Assembly: GCF_003171515.1 (NCBI RefSeq)
Contig: NC_089390.1
Coordinates: 4,712,001-4,776,000 of the forward strand
Length of the DNA: 64,000 nt
Direction: 5' to 3'
Source of the DNA: Pyrenophora tritici-repentis
Lineage: Eukaryota > Ascomycota > Dothideomycetes > Pleosporales > Pleosporaceae
The stretch's first letter is position 1; every line of letters begins with the position of its first letter. Below, one piece after another: positions 1-14,726 of this stretch. Below the pieces are notes generated by a model. It searched no databases. It had not been told where the DNA came from and was given only the letters and a program-made list of their open reading frames with translations. A program made the translations under genes and the position numbers.

Positions 1-966
1 ATTGAAGTACTTGACTGTATGAAGATACTCCCGGATGGTCGCATCAAACACCTCTTTATTGACAGATACACGTTGCGACCGGATTTTCGCCCAGCTAAGA
101 GCCATTGACGCGCTGGTGCGTGTGCGCGTGGTATTTCCAAGAAGACCTTCGTGTAATCGTGCCAAATCTTACTACACATGTGTAGTCAACATTCTCAGCC
201 AAAGCAATTCCACTGATGTGAACTTGCTATTGAAGATGCCATTGTGTTCAGTACTATAACAAAGACCGATGCAGCATCATGTTGCTAAACCTTGTACCTC
301 TAAATTTTGGCAGTGTTGTATTCACATCGACTGCGACAATAGACGAGACAATCATGTGTAGGGATGATGATACTAGCTAACAGATACGATGCATCGTAAT
401 CAAGTAAAACATCAACAGAAACATTGTCGTACAATACCCAGGTAGCATGTAGAACAGAGGTGAAGGCAGATCGAAGAGAACCTGCTGCCTATCACATGAC
501 AGACTCACCGCGCACCTTCCCACTCAGCAGTTCTTTTACCATTGTCTTTTAGGCAGCCATCACGAGTCTGCGTCGCTGGCAATTCTCCAATCTTCCCCAC
601 AGTTCCCATATAAGAATCTTCTGTTCCCCCACACAACTCTCCCACCTACATTCTCACAGCCTACATCAACCTCGCTGCCAGACAAATACCACCAGAACCA
701 GAAGCTCCACACAAGCTACCACAAGCTAACTTGCATACTACAAGCCCTACAAGCCTCCCGGTACTCGAGTACCTCAACAACCTCAGGAGTATACAAGCAC
801 CCCCACCTCCTCAAAACCGCAGCTTCTCAGTCACCCCGGGAGCATACAAGCACCCAGAAGACCCACGCACACGACCCAAAACGGTCACTGACTTGTTCCT
901 CGCCTCACCATCTACTCACCAAACCCACCCTCACAACACCTCGACACCCTCCCCGCACCTGCCACC
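1..966. other. Upstream intergenic region and probable 5' leader
   Basis: No convincing gene is visible. From about 600 to 960 the plus strand is strongly C- and CT-rich with few G, as in many fungal promoters and 5' leaders, and it runs straight into the ATG at 967. A TATA-like ATATAAG lies near 608. Two related stretches with the core ATACAAGCACCC occur near 790 and 843. The open frame at 731-1051 overlaps the gene at 967 and looks like low-complexity leader sequence. Confidence 0.4.
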
Positions 967-1182
967 ATGTGCACCGCCACGGTCCGCCACTGCACCAACT
1001 GCGGCATGGACTTTACGCGTCCACCTACTCTGTGCGCAGAGGCCGAAGTGAGCGGTCGCCGCTGCAAGGCCGACAGCGTGGACGAAGAGGGCAAGCCCAA
1101 GAACAAGCATGTTGCGCTTCGCGTGACGTGCTCGGTTGCGTGCCGCGAGGACCAGAGCAAGAAGGACCAGCATGTCGAGTAG
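967..1182 (+). CDS. Small cysteine-rich protein (71 aa), function unknown
   Basis: A single-exon frame of 71 residues beginning at an ATG in good context (CCACCATGTG). It has seven cysteines (positions 2, 9, 12, 23, 33, 55 and 59), including a CxxC pair (HCTNCG) and a CSVAC segment, separated by a charged lysine-rich linker. There is no signal peptide, so an intracellular role is more likely than secretion. The spacing suggests a small zinc-ribbon-like fold, but this is inference. The CT-rich leader, the start context and the regular cysteine spacing support it as real. I do not recognise a named family. Confidence 0.6.
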   Translation: MCTATVRHCTNCGMDFTRPPTLCAEAEVSGRRCKADSVDEEGKPKNKHVALRVTCSVACREDQSKKDQHVE

Positions 1183-1738
1183 GGAGGGCGCCAGGGCGCG
1201 GGCAAGGATGGGTCTTCCGAGAGACAGGAAAAATCCCTGATCAGATAGGATGAGCAACGACGACATGGCTTACGTATGACATGATATGATAATAAGGAAT
1301 ACTAGCACCTTAACCCTGCACGCGTGTGTCTGCAATGTCAAAAGCAATTTCTCCGTGATGTGAAACGAGCATAATTTTAAAATACTTAGTATTCAATCTA
1401 GCGAAAAACATTTGCAAACCAGCTAATCGTGCAAAAAGTGGACATCGGTATATCTCTCTCTCCCTTTTCAAATAAACCCAAGACATTCGGCATCTGTATG
1501 CAATACTGAACAAGGAGTAATACAGGCAAGCAGTGACGATGGCATCAATCTGCTGCGCATGAGCGGACGTGTCTTTTTGTAACAAGCAAGAGTCAGAGGC
1601 TACACAGCTTGAAGCTATTGCTGAAGTCCGAGACACCAACCAAGGAACGCCGTAATACGAGGAGGTTTGAGAAATAGAAGCAAGGCTTGAGAAACGCAAA
1701 AGTGGCCGTTGCTGAATTGGATGATATGTCGTGGCTGT
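1183..1738. other. Convergent intergenic region, nothing recognised
   Basis: This lies between the small cysteine-rich gene and the 3' end of the chitin synthase. It is moderately AT-rich and probably holds both 3' untranslated regions. The open frame at 1310-1699 on the minus strand runs past the chitin synthase stop codon and shows no family resemblance. Confidence 0.4.
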
Positions 1739-4740
<3,002 letters not shown>

Positions 4741-6450
4741 GACGTGCTGCAGTCCACGTTGGGGTCCTGCAGATGGCGGTGTTTTACGGGGCCGTGGTGA
4801 TGGAAAGCGAATGAGATGTTAAAAAAAAGGCAGCGAGCGGCCAACTGGGGGTGTCGCTTGATAAAGGCAGATGAATGTCTGGGGCGCTCTCAGGGCTGAG
4901 AAAGCTGAAGGGACGCGCACTAAACCCCTTGAAGCGGGCACTGGGATGGGGGGCAGATGCGCTAGGGAAACGGCCGCGCTGAAACACAGGTAATTGGTTG
5001 ACCTCGCGTTTCGGAATGGATGCGGGCAGAGGCGCCTTTAACAGGAATGTCTTGGTGCGACGGGCCTTCTTGGGTGGGCGCGCTCTGCTCTTCAACAAGT
5101 GCAGACGAGGCAAAAAAACCACGGTAGAGGCGGTGACCACACGACGGAAGCACATGGACGATCCATCAGTGTCGTCTGTCAGTGTGGCACTAGCTGGCCA
5201 CTGCACCTAAAATTAGACGGGGCCTTTGATCAGCTCCACGTTTGACCAGCACAGCCTCACACAAAATCATCGACACCGCCGTCCCCGGTCTCGTTCCCAA
5301 GCACAGAGCCCTACACAGTACCGTAAGCCTACTGCTTGGCCCACCGCTACATCCTAAGTACATGTCTGATGTTGGGACTTTGGAATGCTGACAAGCCCTT
5401 GTGGCGTGGCCATGGCGCAGAGACGCTGCATAGTTTGACTCTTGTAGTGTTTGCATCTACTCTTCATACGCCTAGGCCGCCGTCTTTCTGGCAAGCTAGG
5501 GGCTGCACGGTACGTCAGCGACCTTTGCAAGCCTGTTAGCTGTTCCGCACATGGGACCCACTCGGACAGATGCTGGATGCTCAGCACCCAGGTTTTCCAC
5601 TCGGGGTTGCATGCGCTGGTCCTGTACCGCCATGTAACCCAGACTATACGGCTCTATAGTCGGAGCGACCAGAACTGCCGCCGTTTATTGGTATGTTGGT
5701 CTTGCCGCAGCCGCTTCGGACATCCCTTGGGCTTGCATAGTGACCTTCATCTCATTCGTTTGCTAGGGTGTACGATTGCGACGCAATAGCAGGGTCCGGC
5801 CGGTTGGCGACTTCTCCTGTCCGCGCGTGTGGGTCACGCATGTAGGCCTGTTCCTGGACCCTTTGAGATACATGTTAGAGTGAGTGAATGCACCACACAA
5901 TGCCATGCATGACTGTCCACCGCGTTGTTACAATTTCGGAATGCGGCGGCTTTGCTTGGTCATATCTGCTTCGTCCAGGGCTAGGACCACTGGTTGCGGC
6001 GGCTGCCCATGTTCGAACCATCACACAAGACCGGTCGACTGCAACCTCTGAACTGTCTGTGCTAAAGACGCCACTGCAAAAGTGTTATGGAACGTAAAAA
6101 AAAAACCGAGCAGCCACACCTGCAGCCCCTTATGACATCAATAGTCATGCGTGCGCTCCTTCCATCTTCAGATCTATCCAACGACGCGGGGAAGAGCAGT
6201 TCGCACTTGCACCTTCCGTCATTCAGCGTCCCAACAGAGTGCCTACCTCTATTTAGGTACTTTAGAAACTTCACCTACTTTAGATGTTGTTCCCTGTACA
6301 CACTCTGTTTATTCACCAATCTATCGCTTGTGGTTTATTTCTGTCGTCCTAGATGCTTTTCGCCCGTATCGGCATAATACCTGTCACGTCAGTCGCACCA
6401 TCGCGCTGACCATATTTCTCACCCCATCTATCAAACCGGTACGAGCCGTC
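4741..6450. other. Divergent intergenic region of 1.7 kb
   Basis: This lies between the chitin synthase start and the DUF218 gene start and should hold both promoters. I see no gene with family resemblance. The open frames here (for example 4784-5206 minus and 5451-5789 plus) overlap one another on opposite strands and have no recognisable motifs. A run of nine A's lies at about 6097-6105. Confidence 0.4.
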
Positions 6451-7567
6451 ATGGCGTCAACCTCCCGACTGGTGGGCCTACCCAGATCAAAAGGCACGAT
6501 TCCAAGACCCACAGCCACCATCTCCTCCGGAGAGTCTCCAGCGCATGCCAACGTCAATCGCTTGCCTGATAACCCAAACTTTGTCCATCCGGCTCACGTG
6601 ATACCTCCACCAAGCTACCCGAGCGTCGAGAACCTTATCATTGTGTGCTGCCATGCCATCTTCCTTCCTGATGCAGATGCACCTGATTTCCCACTGCACA
6701 GCCCTCATTATGAGTCCAATTGGCTTCTGGCACCCTTCCAAAAGTCGAACACGAGTACGAATAAACTAAGCGAACACGAGACGTTTCTCGCACATGTCAA
6801 AGCGGGCATTGACGCCTTGACCGTGGGAACAGACGTAGAGCATCCCACCTCAAGTCTTCTCGTATTCAGTGGTGGTGCTACCAAACGCTCTGAATCCCTT
6901 AAAACAGAGGCGCGATCCTACTATCATGCAGCACTAGCAGAAGAGTTGGCGAGCGGACATATGGGTGGTGGTCCTGCCCATCGGTATGTCAACCATCTCG
7001 CGTGCATTTCAACTTTATCCTGGTGCTTTGGCTTCTAAAAACAGGGGCCCTTGATAATCATGTTGCTGGCATAACATTACTGACTTGGGCCGAAGATTAT
7101 ACAATAAGCGCTACATATTGCTAGAAGAACAAGCTACCGATTCTTTTCAGAACCTGCTCTTTAGTATCTTGCTATTCAGAAAGGCAACCGGGAGGTACCC
7201 CAAGCAAATCCGTGTCATCACACATGCCTTTAAAGCGAAGCGCTTCCTCGAGCTACATGCACCGGCTATTCGATGGCCACAGGACCGTATCCAGGTCCAA
7301 GGGATTGATCCATTAATGGATATGGATGCACTAAGCGATACTCTCAGAGGAGAAGAGGAGTCCGGGTATGCGGCATGGAACGCCGACCCCATGGGAACTG
7401 GCGACCTCCTAGGCGGGAAGAGACAGTTACGTGGATGGGATGCTAGTAAGGCAGCGAAACACTTCACGGATCTGGAAGATAGCGTCAAGAAGCTATTCCA
7501 AGGCATAGCGTCAGACGATTTACCATGGATAGAAGGAAGCGTAGGTACTGTCCTACAAGTGTCCTAG
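6451..7567 (+). CDS. DUF218 (YdcF-like) domain protein
   Basis: Two exons, 6451-6983 and 7096-7567, separated by a 112-nt intron, give 334 residues. The DUF218 fold is visible as a hydrophobic strand (LIIVCCHAIFL), then LLVFSGGATKRSES, then ILLEEQATDSFQNLLFSI and IRVITHAFKAKRF. These correspond to the SGG, E-x-A/S-T-x-x-N and late-strand motifs of the family. The joining codon CG|A gives HRLYNKRYILLEE and keeps the frame. The frame is open upstream of 6451, but the ATG at 6451 follows a promoter-like stretch and is the natural start. There is no signal peptide. Biochemical function in fungi is not established. The stop codon is 2 bases from the stop of RIB7 on the other strand. Confidence 0.85.
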
Positions 7568-7569
7568 CG

Positions 7570-8424
7570 CTACTCTTTTGTTTGCCGAATCAATCTGTTA
7601 GGCTCCCCACAAAGTACTACATCCTCTCCCAGAGGTATCCATTTCACATATCGCAACCTTGTCATGGGTAACCGCTCACGACCACCATCCGGGCAGACCT
7701 GTACGCCACCTTTGCCTAGCCAGGTTGGTGCAATTGTAACAATAACGGAATTAACAAGAGAGTATGCGGGACTAGGACCGAGGAAATCATTGATTACAAA
7801 ACCACCGCCCTCGATCATGACACTCCCAATACCTTCCTGCTTCAATGCATCGAGAATGATGTGCCACGAGGAACCAGCCTGGCTCACATCTCTTGCTGAT
7901 AAACCCAGAAACAAGAACTTCCCTCCCACGTTTTCGAGGGTCGCTCTTCGGTCTGCGGGTGGATTTGTAGAGGTGACAATGTAAGGTGCCTTGCCCTTCC
8001 CTTCCTTGGCGAGTCTCAACACCTTGCTCTCTTCATTGAATTGCCAGCGACCATGTGGATCTACGACGACTGGCCTTGGTTGGCCAACGAGTCCTTCGCC
8101 ACCATAACCGCCAACGCCCTCTAGTCGACAGTTCAAGGACGGATTGTCGGCAATGGCTGTGCCTGCTCCAATCAAGATGGCGTCATATCTAGATCTCAGA
8201 AAATGGGTCATGGCCTTTGAACGTGGCCCAGAAAGGGCCGTCTGCACACCGGGAGCAATAGCGAGCTGGCTGTCGAGGGAGGTAGCGAAAGTCAGGGTGA
8301 CGAAAGTTTTCGCGATATCTTCTGGTCGCATACATTCTGCAGAGGAAGGGAGTGGTATGTACTCCTCAAGCTGATGTCTATCGGAATCTGGAAATTGTAA
8401 GGCATCTCGGGCTGGTGCAGTCAT
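7570..8424 (-). CDS. RIB7: 2,5-diamino-6-ribosylamino-pyrimidinone 5'-phosphate reductase
   Basis: A single exon of 284 residues. Rib7 performs the NADPH-dependent reduction of the ribosylamino side chain in fungal riboflavin synthesis, acting before deamination. The dihydrofolate-reductase-like fold is recognisable from TFATSLDSQLA near residue 46, DAILIGAGTAIADNPSLNCR near 81-100, RPVVVDPHGRW, and the late glycine motif VMIEGGG near 200. Length matches the fungal Rib7 family. No deaminase domain is fused to it. It converges with the DUF218 gene with two bases between stop codons, and diverges from UBC12 across 466 bases. Confidence 0.92.
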   Translation of the reverse strand: MTAPARDALQFPDSDRHQLEEYIPLPSSAECMRPEDIAKTFVTLTFATSLDSQLAIAPGVQTALSGPRSKAMTHFLRSRYDAILIGAGTAIADNPSLNCRLEGVGGYGGEGLVGQPRPVVVDPHGRWQFNEESKVLRLAKEGKGKAPYIVTSTNPPADRRATLENVGGKFLFLGLSARDVSQAGSSWHIILDALKQEGIGSVMIEGGGFVINDFLGPSPAYSLVNSVIVTIAPTWLGKGGVQVCPDGGRERLPMTRLRYVKWIPLGEDVVLCGEPNRLIRQTKE

Positions 8425-8890
8425 GGTGACTATATCTCCAGGTCGTGTATATCGCGACCGTAACTTCCGCTAAATCCAAAGTTTTTAATTGTTTCTTGGT
8501 AGTGAGTTTTGAAGGTTTCTCATACCGCGAGTGAAGGCAAGAAGTTGTGAGAGGGGCAAGCCCTCCATGCTGACTAAGGCAGTGAAGTGGCGCTGGATTC
8601 GTGTTCGGCCGCGGTCGCACCCCACGTTGAACCACGGCCCGACGATCGTGGCAGCCTGCCCAACTATTCTTCCCTCTCGACTTAGAAACATTTCCTTTGG
8701 CGTTCAAGACATTCTCTCTCGTCGCTTTTCTTTTAGCTGCTATCTACCGCGCCTTCTCTGCTACAGCCGGCCGCGTGCCTCTACCCGCCGCCGCTTACCT
8801 CCGACTCCCTCACTCGCGCCTGCTGCACACACGCGATCACGTCTACGAAACGGCATTACATAGCCAGTTACTCCGTGCAATACCGCCAAG
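8425..8890. other. Shared divergent promoter region, RIB7 / UBC12
   Basis: 466 bases between two divergent starts. It contains pyrimidine-rich stretches on the plus strand near 8660-8880, consistent with the UBC12 leader. No specific regulatory site was recognised. Confidence 0.4.
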
Positions 8891-9609
8891 ATGATGAAAA
8901 TATGGTCTATGGCAAGTTTCTCATCCCTAATGCAGGGTTCGGCGACTAGTTAAAATGCTAACACAGGCTACAGAAGAAGCAGCAGCAACAAGATGAAGCC
9001 GCAGCGGCTGCCTCAAGTAAAAAGAAGAAGGTTACTCCAGCTCAGCTGCGCACACAGAAAGGCACGCAACCAATTAGCCTACCCATCTTGCGCGCAAATG
9101 CTAAATGAGTGTAGATCTCGAAGAACTCTCTCTCGGCACAACAATGAAGACACACTTTCCCAACCCTGACGATATCCTCAACTTCGAACTTACTATCGAT
9201 CCCGACGAGGGCATGTACAAGGGTGGCCGTTTCAAGTTTGACTTTAAAATCAACCAAAACTTCCCACACGACCCACCGAAAGTCAAGTGCACCCAGAAGA
9301 TATACCACCCGAACATCGATCTGGAAGGCAACGTCTGCCTTAACATTCTGCGCGAAGACTGGAAACCAGTGCTGAACCTGAACGCAGTTGTTGTCGGTTT
9401 ACAGGTACGGTTTCGCAGAGTATGTAGAAACATGGACAAGTGCTGACAGACGACAGTTTCTCTTCCTCGAACCGAACGCGTCGGATCCGCTAAACAAAGA
9501 AGCTGCAGAGGACCTAAAAGTGAACCGAGAAGGCTTCAAGCGCAATGTGCGCGCATCGCTGGGTGGTGGTACGGTCAAGGGACAAAGCTTCGATCGCGTC
9601 CTCAAATGA
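8891..9609 (+). CDS. UBC12: NEDD8-conjugating enzyme E2 Ubc12
   Basis: An E2 enzyme that carries the ubiquitin-like NEDD8/Rub1 to cullins. Four exons (8891-8911, 8974-9061, 9115-9404, 9457-9609) give 183 residues, the usual Ubc12 length. The N-terminal MMKIWSM peptide, which docks the NEDD8 E1 in this family, is followed by a Q/A/K linker and AQLRTQKDLEEL. The catalytic site is [13 protein letters not shown] with Cys111, preceded by the HPN motif ([10 protein letters not shown]). The C-terminus ([12 protein letters not shown] and FDRVLK) is family-typical. Introns 1 and 2 both begin with GC instead of GT (GCAAGT and GCACGC). The conserved protein sequence on both sides of each junction leaves no workable GT alternative. 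Intron 3 is ordinary GT-AG. Confidence 0.93.
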
Positions 9610-10433
9610 ACGGTTATATAAGTTCAGGGTTGACCAGCGTCTTGTACAGCGAGCCTGATGTGGGTTGGTACGGAAGTTTTGTCTTGGAGGCATAAGAACC
9701 GGCACCAAGAAGTTGGTGTCAAAGAAGCGTTGAGGTCGGCGGCTCGGGATACAATACATACCAAACACCAGGGCTGCATATATTGAGCGTTGCATTATGT
9801 ATAGGGAGCGTGGCGTCGCATACGGGCGGATATAGCATTCTGATTTCCTGTCAATGTGATGGAGTATTTGCGTATAGCACGGTGATACCCTTTGTAAATT
9901 CTGCTTTACACAAGTGAATTCAAAGCCCGTGGCCTTTCCGCGAGGTTCGCTTGGAATGTTGCGTTATGATGCTAACCGACTGGGATGTATATCCCATCTT
10001 CATGCCCTGGAGCTTGAGTTCTGCCAGGTACAACCTCTTCGAATGCGCGACCGTGTAAGAATATTTTCCTCTTTGGTGGGAACGCGCGAACAAAGAAAGA
10101 TGACAGCACCAAGTTAGTTATCAGCCGCCATGCACTACACGTATGACTGTGTTGAGCGATGCTAGACGATGATACGAACGACCGCCGTCGGAGAGACGCA
10201 TTTCTCCCCGAAGACCCTCTAATACCCCTGCTAGAGCGTCGGAGCGGTCGGAGCGGGGCGGTTCATTGGCCACGGATGCGAACGGCCAATTCTGGGGCAG
10301 CGATAATCGGCGTGGCCTAAGCTCGCTCAGTCGAAATTCTAGCTGCTGTAAAGTGTCGAGCCGCAACCTTAAAAGCTCGTTGTCCCCGCCGAATACCTTT
10401 CTGACCCCAAGATACCCCTCACACACTTTCACG
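9610..10433. other. Intergenic region, UBC12 3' end to ILV5 promoter
   Basis: No gene is recognised. The last 200 bases before ILV5 contain a short imperfect repeat, GAGCGTCGGAGCGGTCGGAG, near 10233, followed by GGCGGTTC. This GC-rich patch could be part of the ILV5 promoter, but no known binding site was identified with confidence. Confidence 0.35.
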
Positions 10434-11762
10434 ATGGCTTCAAGACCTGTTTCCCGCGCTCTCCGCCAAACCGCCCGCCAATTGGCTGCTACTCCTGCTC
10501 AGAAGCGCACTTTTGTGTCTGCTCTGAGTGCGGGTGCTAAGAAGGCTGCTCCTAGGGCGGCTGTCACCAGCCAATTCCAGCAGACTCGTGGTGTCAAGAC
10601 CATTGACTTTGCCGGAACCAAGGAGACTGTTTACGGTAAGTTTGAGTTTATTCATGTTTACACGGAAGAGTATGTGTTGTCATTGAGCGAAGCTGACAAC
10701 AACATTTAGAGCGTGATGACTGGCCAAAGGAGAAGCTCCTTGAGTACTTCAAGAACGACACCCTTGCCCTCATCGGCTACGGCTCCCAGGGTCACGGTCA
10801 GGGTCTCAACCTCCGCGACAACGGCCTAAACGTCATCGTCGGTGTACGGAAGAACGGTGCTTCGTGGAAGGAGGCCGAGCAGGATGGCTGGGTCCCCGGC
10901 AAGAACCTGTTCGACATTGACGAGGCCATTGGCAAGTCCACCATTGTCATGAACCTTCTCTCAGATGCGGCTCAGTCCGAGACCTGGCCCGCCATCAAGC
11001 CCCAGCTCAAGGGAAAGGTATGCACTCACATGCGGAAGAAGTTGACTGTCACACTAACGAGAATAGACTCTCTACTTCTCCCACGGCTTCTCGCCCGTCT
11101 TCAAGGACCTCACCAAGGTCGAAGTCCCCAAGGACATCGATGTCATCCTCGTCGCCCCCAAGGGTTCCGGCCGTACCGTCCGCACTCTCTTCCGTGAGGG
11201 CCGTGGAATCAACTCTTCCATTGCCGTCTTCCAAGACGTGACCGGCAAGGCCAAGGAGAAGGCCATCGCCCTCGGTGTTGCCGTCGGTTCCGGATACATG
11301 TACGAGACTACTTTCGAGAAGGAGGTCTACTCCGACTTGTACGGCGAGCGTGGCTGCCTTATGGGCGGTATCCACGGCATGTTCCTCGCTCAATACGAGG
11401 TTCTCCGTGAGCGCGGCCACAGCCCCTCTGAGGCTTTCAACGAGACTGTCGAGGAGGCTACCCAGTCGCTATATCCCTTGATCGGTGCCAACGGCATGGA
11501 CTACATGTACGCTGCCTGCTCGACCACCGCCCGTCGCGGTGCCATCGACTGGAGCAAGCGCTTCAAGGATGCCCTCAAGCCCGTCTTCGACGACCTCTAC
11601 ACCTCAGTTGAGAACGGCAGCGAGACCAAGCGCTCGCTCGAGTACAACTCGCAGCCCGACTACCGTGAGAAGTACAACCAGGAGCTCAAGGAGATTGACG
11701 ACCTTGAGATCTGGCGTGCTGGAAAGGCTGTCCGCTCCCTCCGCCCCGAGAACGCTAAGTAA
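10434..11762 (+). CDS. ILV5: Ketol-acid reductoisomerase, mitochondrial
   Basis: Catalyses the NADPH-dependent isomerisation and reduction of acetolactate or acetohydroxybutyrate in valine, leucine and isoleucine synthesis, in the mitochondrial matrix. Three exons (10434-10635, 10710-11017, 11067-11762) encode 401 residues, as expected for a fungal class I enzyme. The first roughly 60 residues are rich in Arg, Ala, Ser and Gln and lack acids (MASRPVSRALRQTARQLAA), a typical matrix presequence. The nucleotide-binding loop is ALIGYGSQGHGQGLNLRDNG. The metal-binding region includes DLYGERGCLMGGIHGMF, and the C-terminal domain has EATQSLYPLIGANGMDYMY. Both introns are GT-AG with clear phases (74 and 49 nt). 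Confidence 0.96.
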
Positions 11763-13066
11763 AATGCGTTTCGCTATTGGGAAGAGGTTGAGCCTGGGGA
11801 CAGAAGTAAAAGGTTAAGGGAATTATGTAGATAGGTCATGTCTTTGTTACGATTACGGATTTGTGGCGTTGGCGCGCTCTTTTTTGCTTATGAAAGGGGG
11901 GTTTCCAACATCCATGACTATACATGGTAGAAAGAAGGAAGCTTAGTCTAAAAGCATAAATGATACCTTTTCATGACAGCAATTTGTGTGTTTGCTTTGA
12001 TGTTCGCTTTTCAAGGTGCTTTTAGATAGTACGATATTGAGCGGTTTGCTACAGGTGGTGTTTCCATAGCTGGTTGTGAGGGACATTGTTTGCTTTTCTG
12101 TCTCCAACGAAACGCTTTGTCAGGCTATGTGAAAAGAAAGTATATTTGTCTCACTGCGGTGTTGGATTCCAGATATGCCGGTACGGATAAATATTGTTTC
12201 ATTGAGCACATGCGGACGCCACTGCTGACACTGTTCTGTGTAAGTTTATTTGGTAGTCATGTGCTAATGACTGTAACTATCGAACTTGGTATTATAGTAA
12301 GGCTGCTCACCTGGGCATCTACCAATATCACCCCGGCGCTAACCCGCCAGGGAAAGCCCTGGAGAACGACCCTTCCGCGCCAGACACGGCAATCCCTTCT
12401 CCCCCCATCTTGCCAGATGCTTACCGCGTCTAAGCACTTGCTCGCTCAGGAAAACGCCCAGAGATTTCAGGATAAATTCCCCGCATTCTGCCCACTTACT
12501 CTCTTCGACACGGTCCGCACCACGCTTGGTTTAGCGTCTTTATCCCAGACCTGGGGCGGGCCATCGGGTCAACTGAGTCCAGCCTCGCGTAACACACTTG
12601 CACATACACATGATGCTGGCTTCGTTTTCTTCTGATGGTTGTACTTGTGTAGTCATGTAAGATATGGAAACTCCACGATAGCGGCAAATTATTCCGTGGT
12701 ACGCGAGATACGGCGTGTGAAAGATGATCTGGTGTACTGTTGTACAAAATCGCTGGACCCAATCGTCCACTGCCCTCTCTTGCATGCTTTGATCAACAGT
12801 CAGCCTTTTCGAGGTGAGCAAAGGATGCGATCAACCAACCCATGGGGTGCATTACCCCGCAAAGCCAAGGGGAATAGATACGAGCGTATGCATGTTCCTA
12901 ATCGCTTGCACGGGGTTTTGGGCCGGTGAATCCTGGCTTGTTGGTGTGTACTGTATGGTGGTGTTGAATGGAGGGGGGTATTTAGAAGGGGGTAGCCTGG
13001 GCTGATACGACTGTGTACGCCTTCTTACATGCTACTTCCTTTGAGATTGAGATATTGTTGTGAAAT
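11763..13066. other. Intergenic region of 1.3 kb, nothing recognised
   Basis: This lies between ILV5 and the transporter, which are on the same strand. An open frame of 181 codons at 12090-12635 has no recognisable motif and is crossed by open frames on the other strand. I treat the stretch as the 3' region of ILV5 plus the transporter promoter. Confidence 0.4.
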
Positions 13067-14726
13067 ATGGCACCAGCGGTCGCGGGTCCTGGCGATGGCA
13101 TTATCGAACGCCTTGTTGCGGCGGATACTGTGAGGTGGTGGAATAAGCCGAATCTTCGACGGCTTTATCTGTTGCTTGTTCCGTTTTGTCTGTTTATTGA
13201 GTCAACGTCTGGGTTTGATAGGTAGGTGTTCGATACCTGTGTTGTGAGGACAGTGTGCTGATGCGGTGGAAGCTCGATGATGAACGGCATGCAGGCGTTG
13301 AATTACTGGCAAGAGTACTTTGGCCATCCCAAGGGAGGTCAGCTTGGGTTGCTGGTTGCTTGCTACAATCTGGGCGCTATTACTAGTATCCCGTTTGTGG
13401 CAATTGTGTCTGATCATCTGGGGAGACGTAAGAGTATTGTGTTGGGCTCTACTATTATGATCATTGGGGCGATTATGCAGGGGCTGTCTCAAAACTGTAC
13501 GTTTTACATCCCTGGTATTACGCGGAGCTGACATACATGCAGTGGCCATGTTCATTTTCAGCCGCATCTTTCTCGGTCACGGCATCGTATACGCCATCAT
13601 ATCGGGGGCTGCCCTTCTCGGCGAACTGGGCCATCCAAAAGAGCGTGCCTTCCTCGGCAGTATGTTCAACGCTTTCTTTGGAGTAGGCTCCGTCCTTGGT
13701 GCAGGAATCGTAGTGCGCACACTACTTATTCCAAGTGACTGGTCTTGGCGCCTACCATCGATCCTCCAGGCAATACCGTCTGTAATTCAGATCGTGTTTG
13801 CTCTTACGGTGCCAGAGAGTCCCAGGTGGCTTGTTTCAAAGGACAGGAGTGAAGAGGCTCTCGAGATCTTGATCAAGTATCATGCTGAGGGTGATGCATC
13901 TGCTGAGCTACCTCACATTGAGATCGCTGAGATTCGTAAAGCGCTGGAATTAGAAAATGAGTCTCGTCAAAGAGGCTGGGCTGAGCTCTTCCAGTCTAAA
14001 GGCATGCGACACCGCGCTGTTGTAGCTGCTGGACTTGGTATCTTTGTGCAGTACAGCGGCAACAATCTCATCAGCCAGTACCTCGTACCGATCCTCAAGA
14101 AGATTGGCATCGAAGACAGTCACACACAGGTACGCTACAACGTTGGCTCCGAAGCTTGGGGCTTCCTCATGGCACTCGTCATGGCCAGTGTTTCGCCTCG
14201 CTTCCCGCGACGAAGGATGTACCTCTTATGCGCGAGCTGTCTCTTATGCGTATACACTGCGTGGACTATTGCACAGGCTCGGAACCGCATGACTGGATCT
14301 AAAGAGACTGGTTACGCAGTTCTTGTCATGATCTTCCTCTACAAGCCCGCATACAACATCGCCTACAACGCCCTGACCTACGTCTACATGGTCGAGCTAT
14401 TCCCATACTACGTCCGCACCAAGGGCCTTTCATGGTTTCAACTCTTCAACAGATGCTCCGTCATGCTTGGGTCCTTTACCAATCCCATTGGGCTACAGGA
14501 CCTTGACTGGAAGTTCCTATTTGTGTACATTGCCTTGCTATCTTTTGAGATTGTGTTCATTTACTTTCTGTTTCCGGAAACATACGGCAAGACATTGGAG
14601 GAGCTCACATTCCTGTTTGAAAGCGAGAAGCAGGATCGCGAAGCGCTTGCTGTGACTACGGCCAAGATATTGGGGCAGGATGGCAACGTTACCGAGATTC
14701 ACGAGGCGCCAGAGAAGAAGGCTTAG
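13067..14726 (+). CDS. MFS sugar/hexose-type transporter
   Basis: A plasma-membrane proton-coupled or facilitative carrier of the sugar porter family. Three exons (13067-13221, 13273-13496, 13543-14726) join to 520 residues. Family signatures are DHLGRRKS after transmembrane segment 2, GHGIVYAIISGAALLGEL, PESPRWLVSKDRSEEALEIL at the central loop, and PETYGKTLEELTFLFE near the C-terminus. About twelve hydrophobic segments are visible. The segment GFDSSMMNGMQALNYWQEYF is the usual region after transmembrane segment 1, where the first intron falls. The closest functional class is the fungal lactose/hexose permease-like branch, but the substrate cannot be read from sequence. Frame and phases are consistent throughout. 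Confidence 0.9.

Noticed and set aside
12090..12635. 181-codon open frame between ILV5 and the transporter
   Set aside because: It does not begin with a convincing ATG, has no motif, and is crossed by open frames on the other strand.
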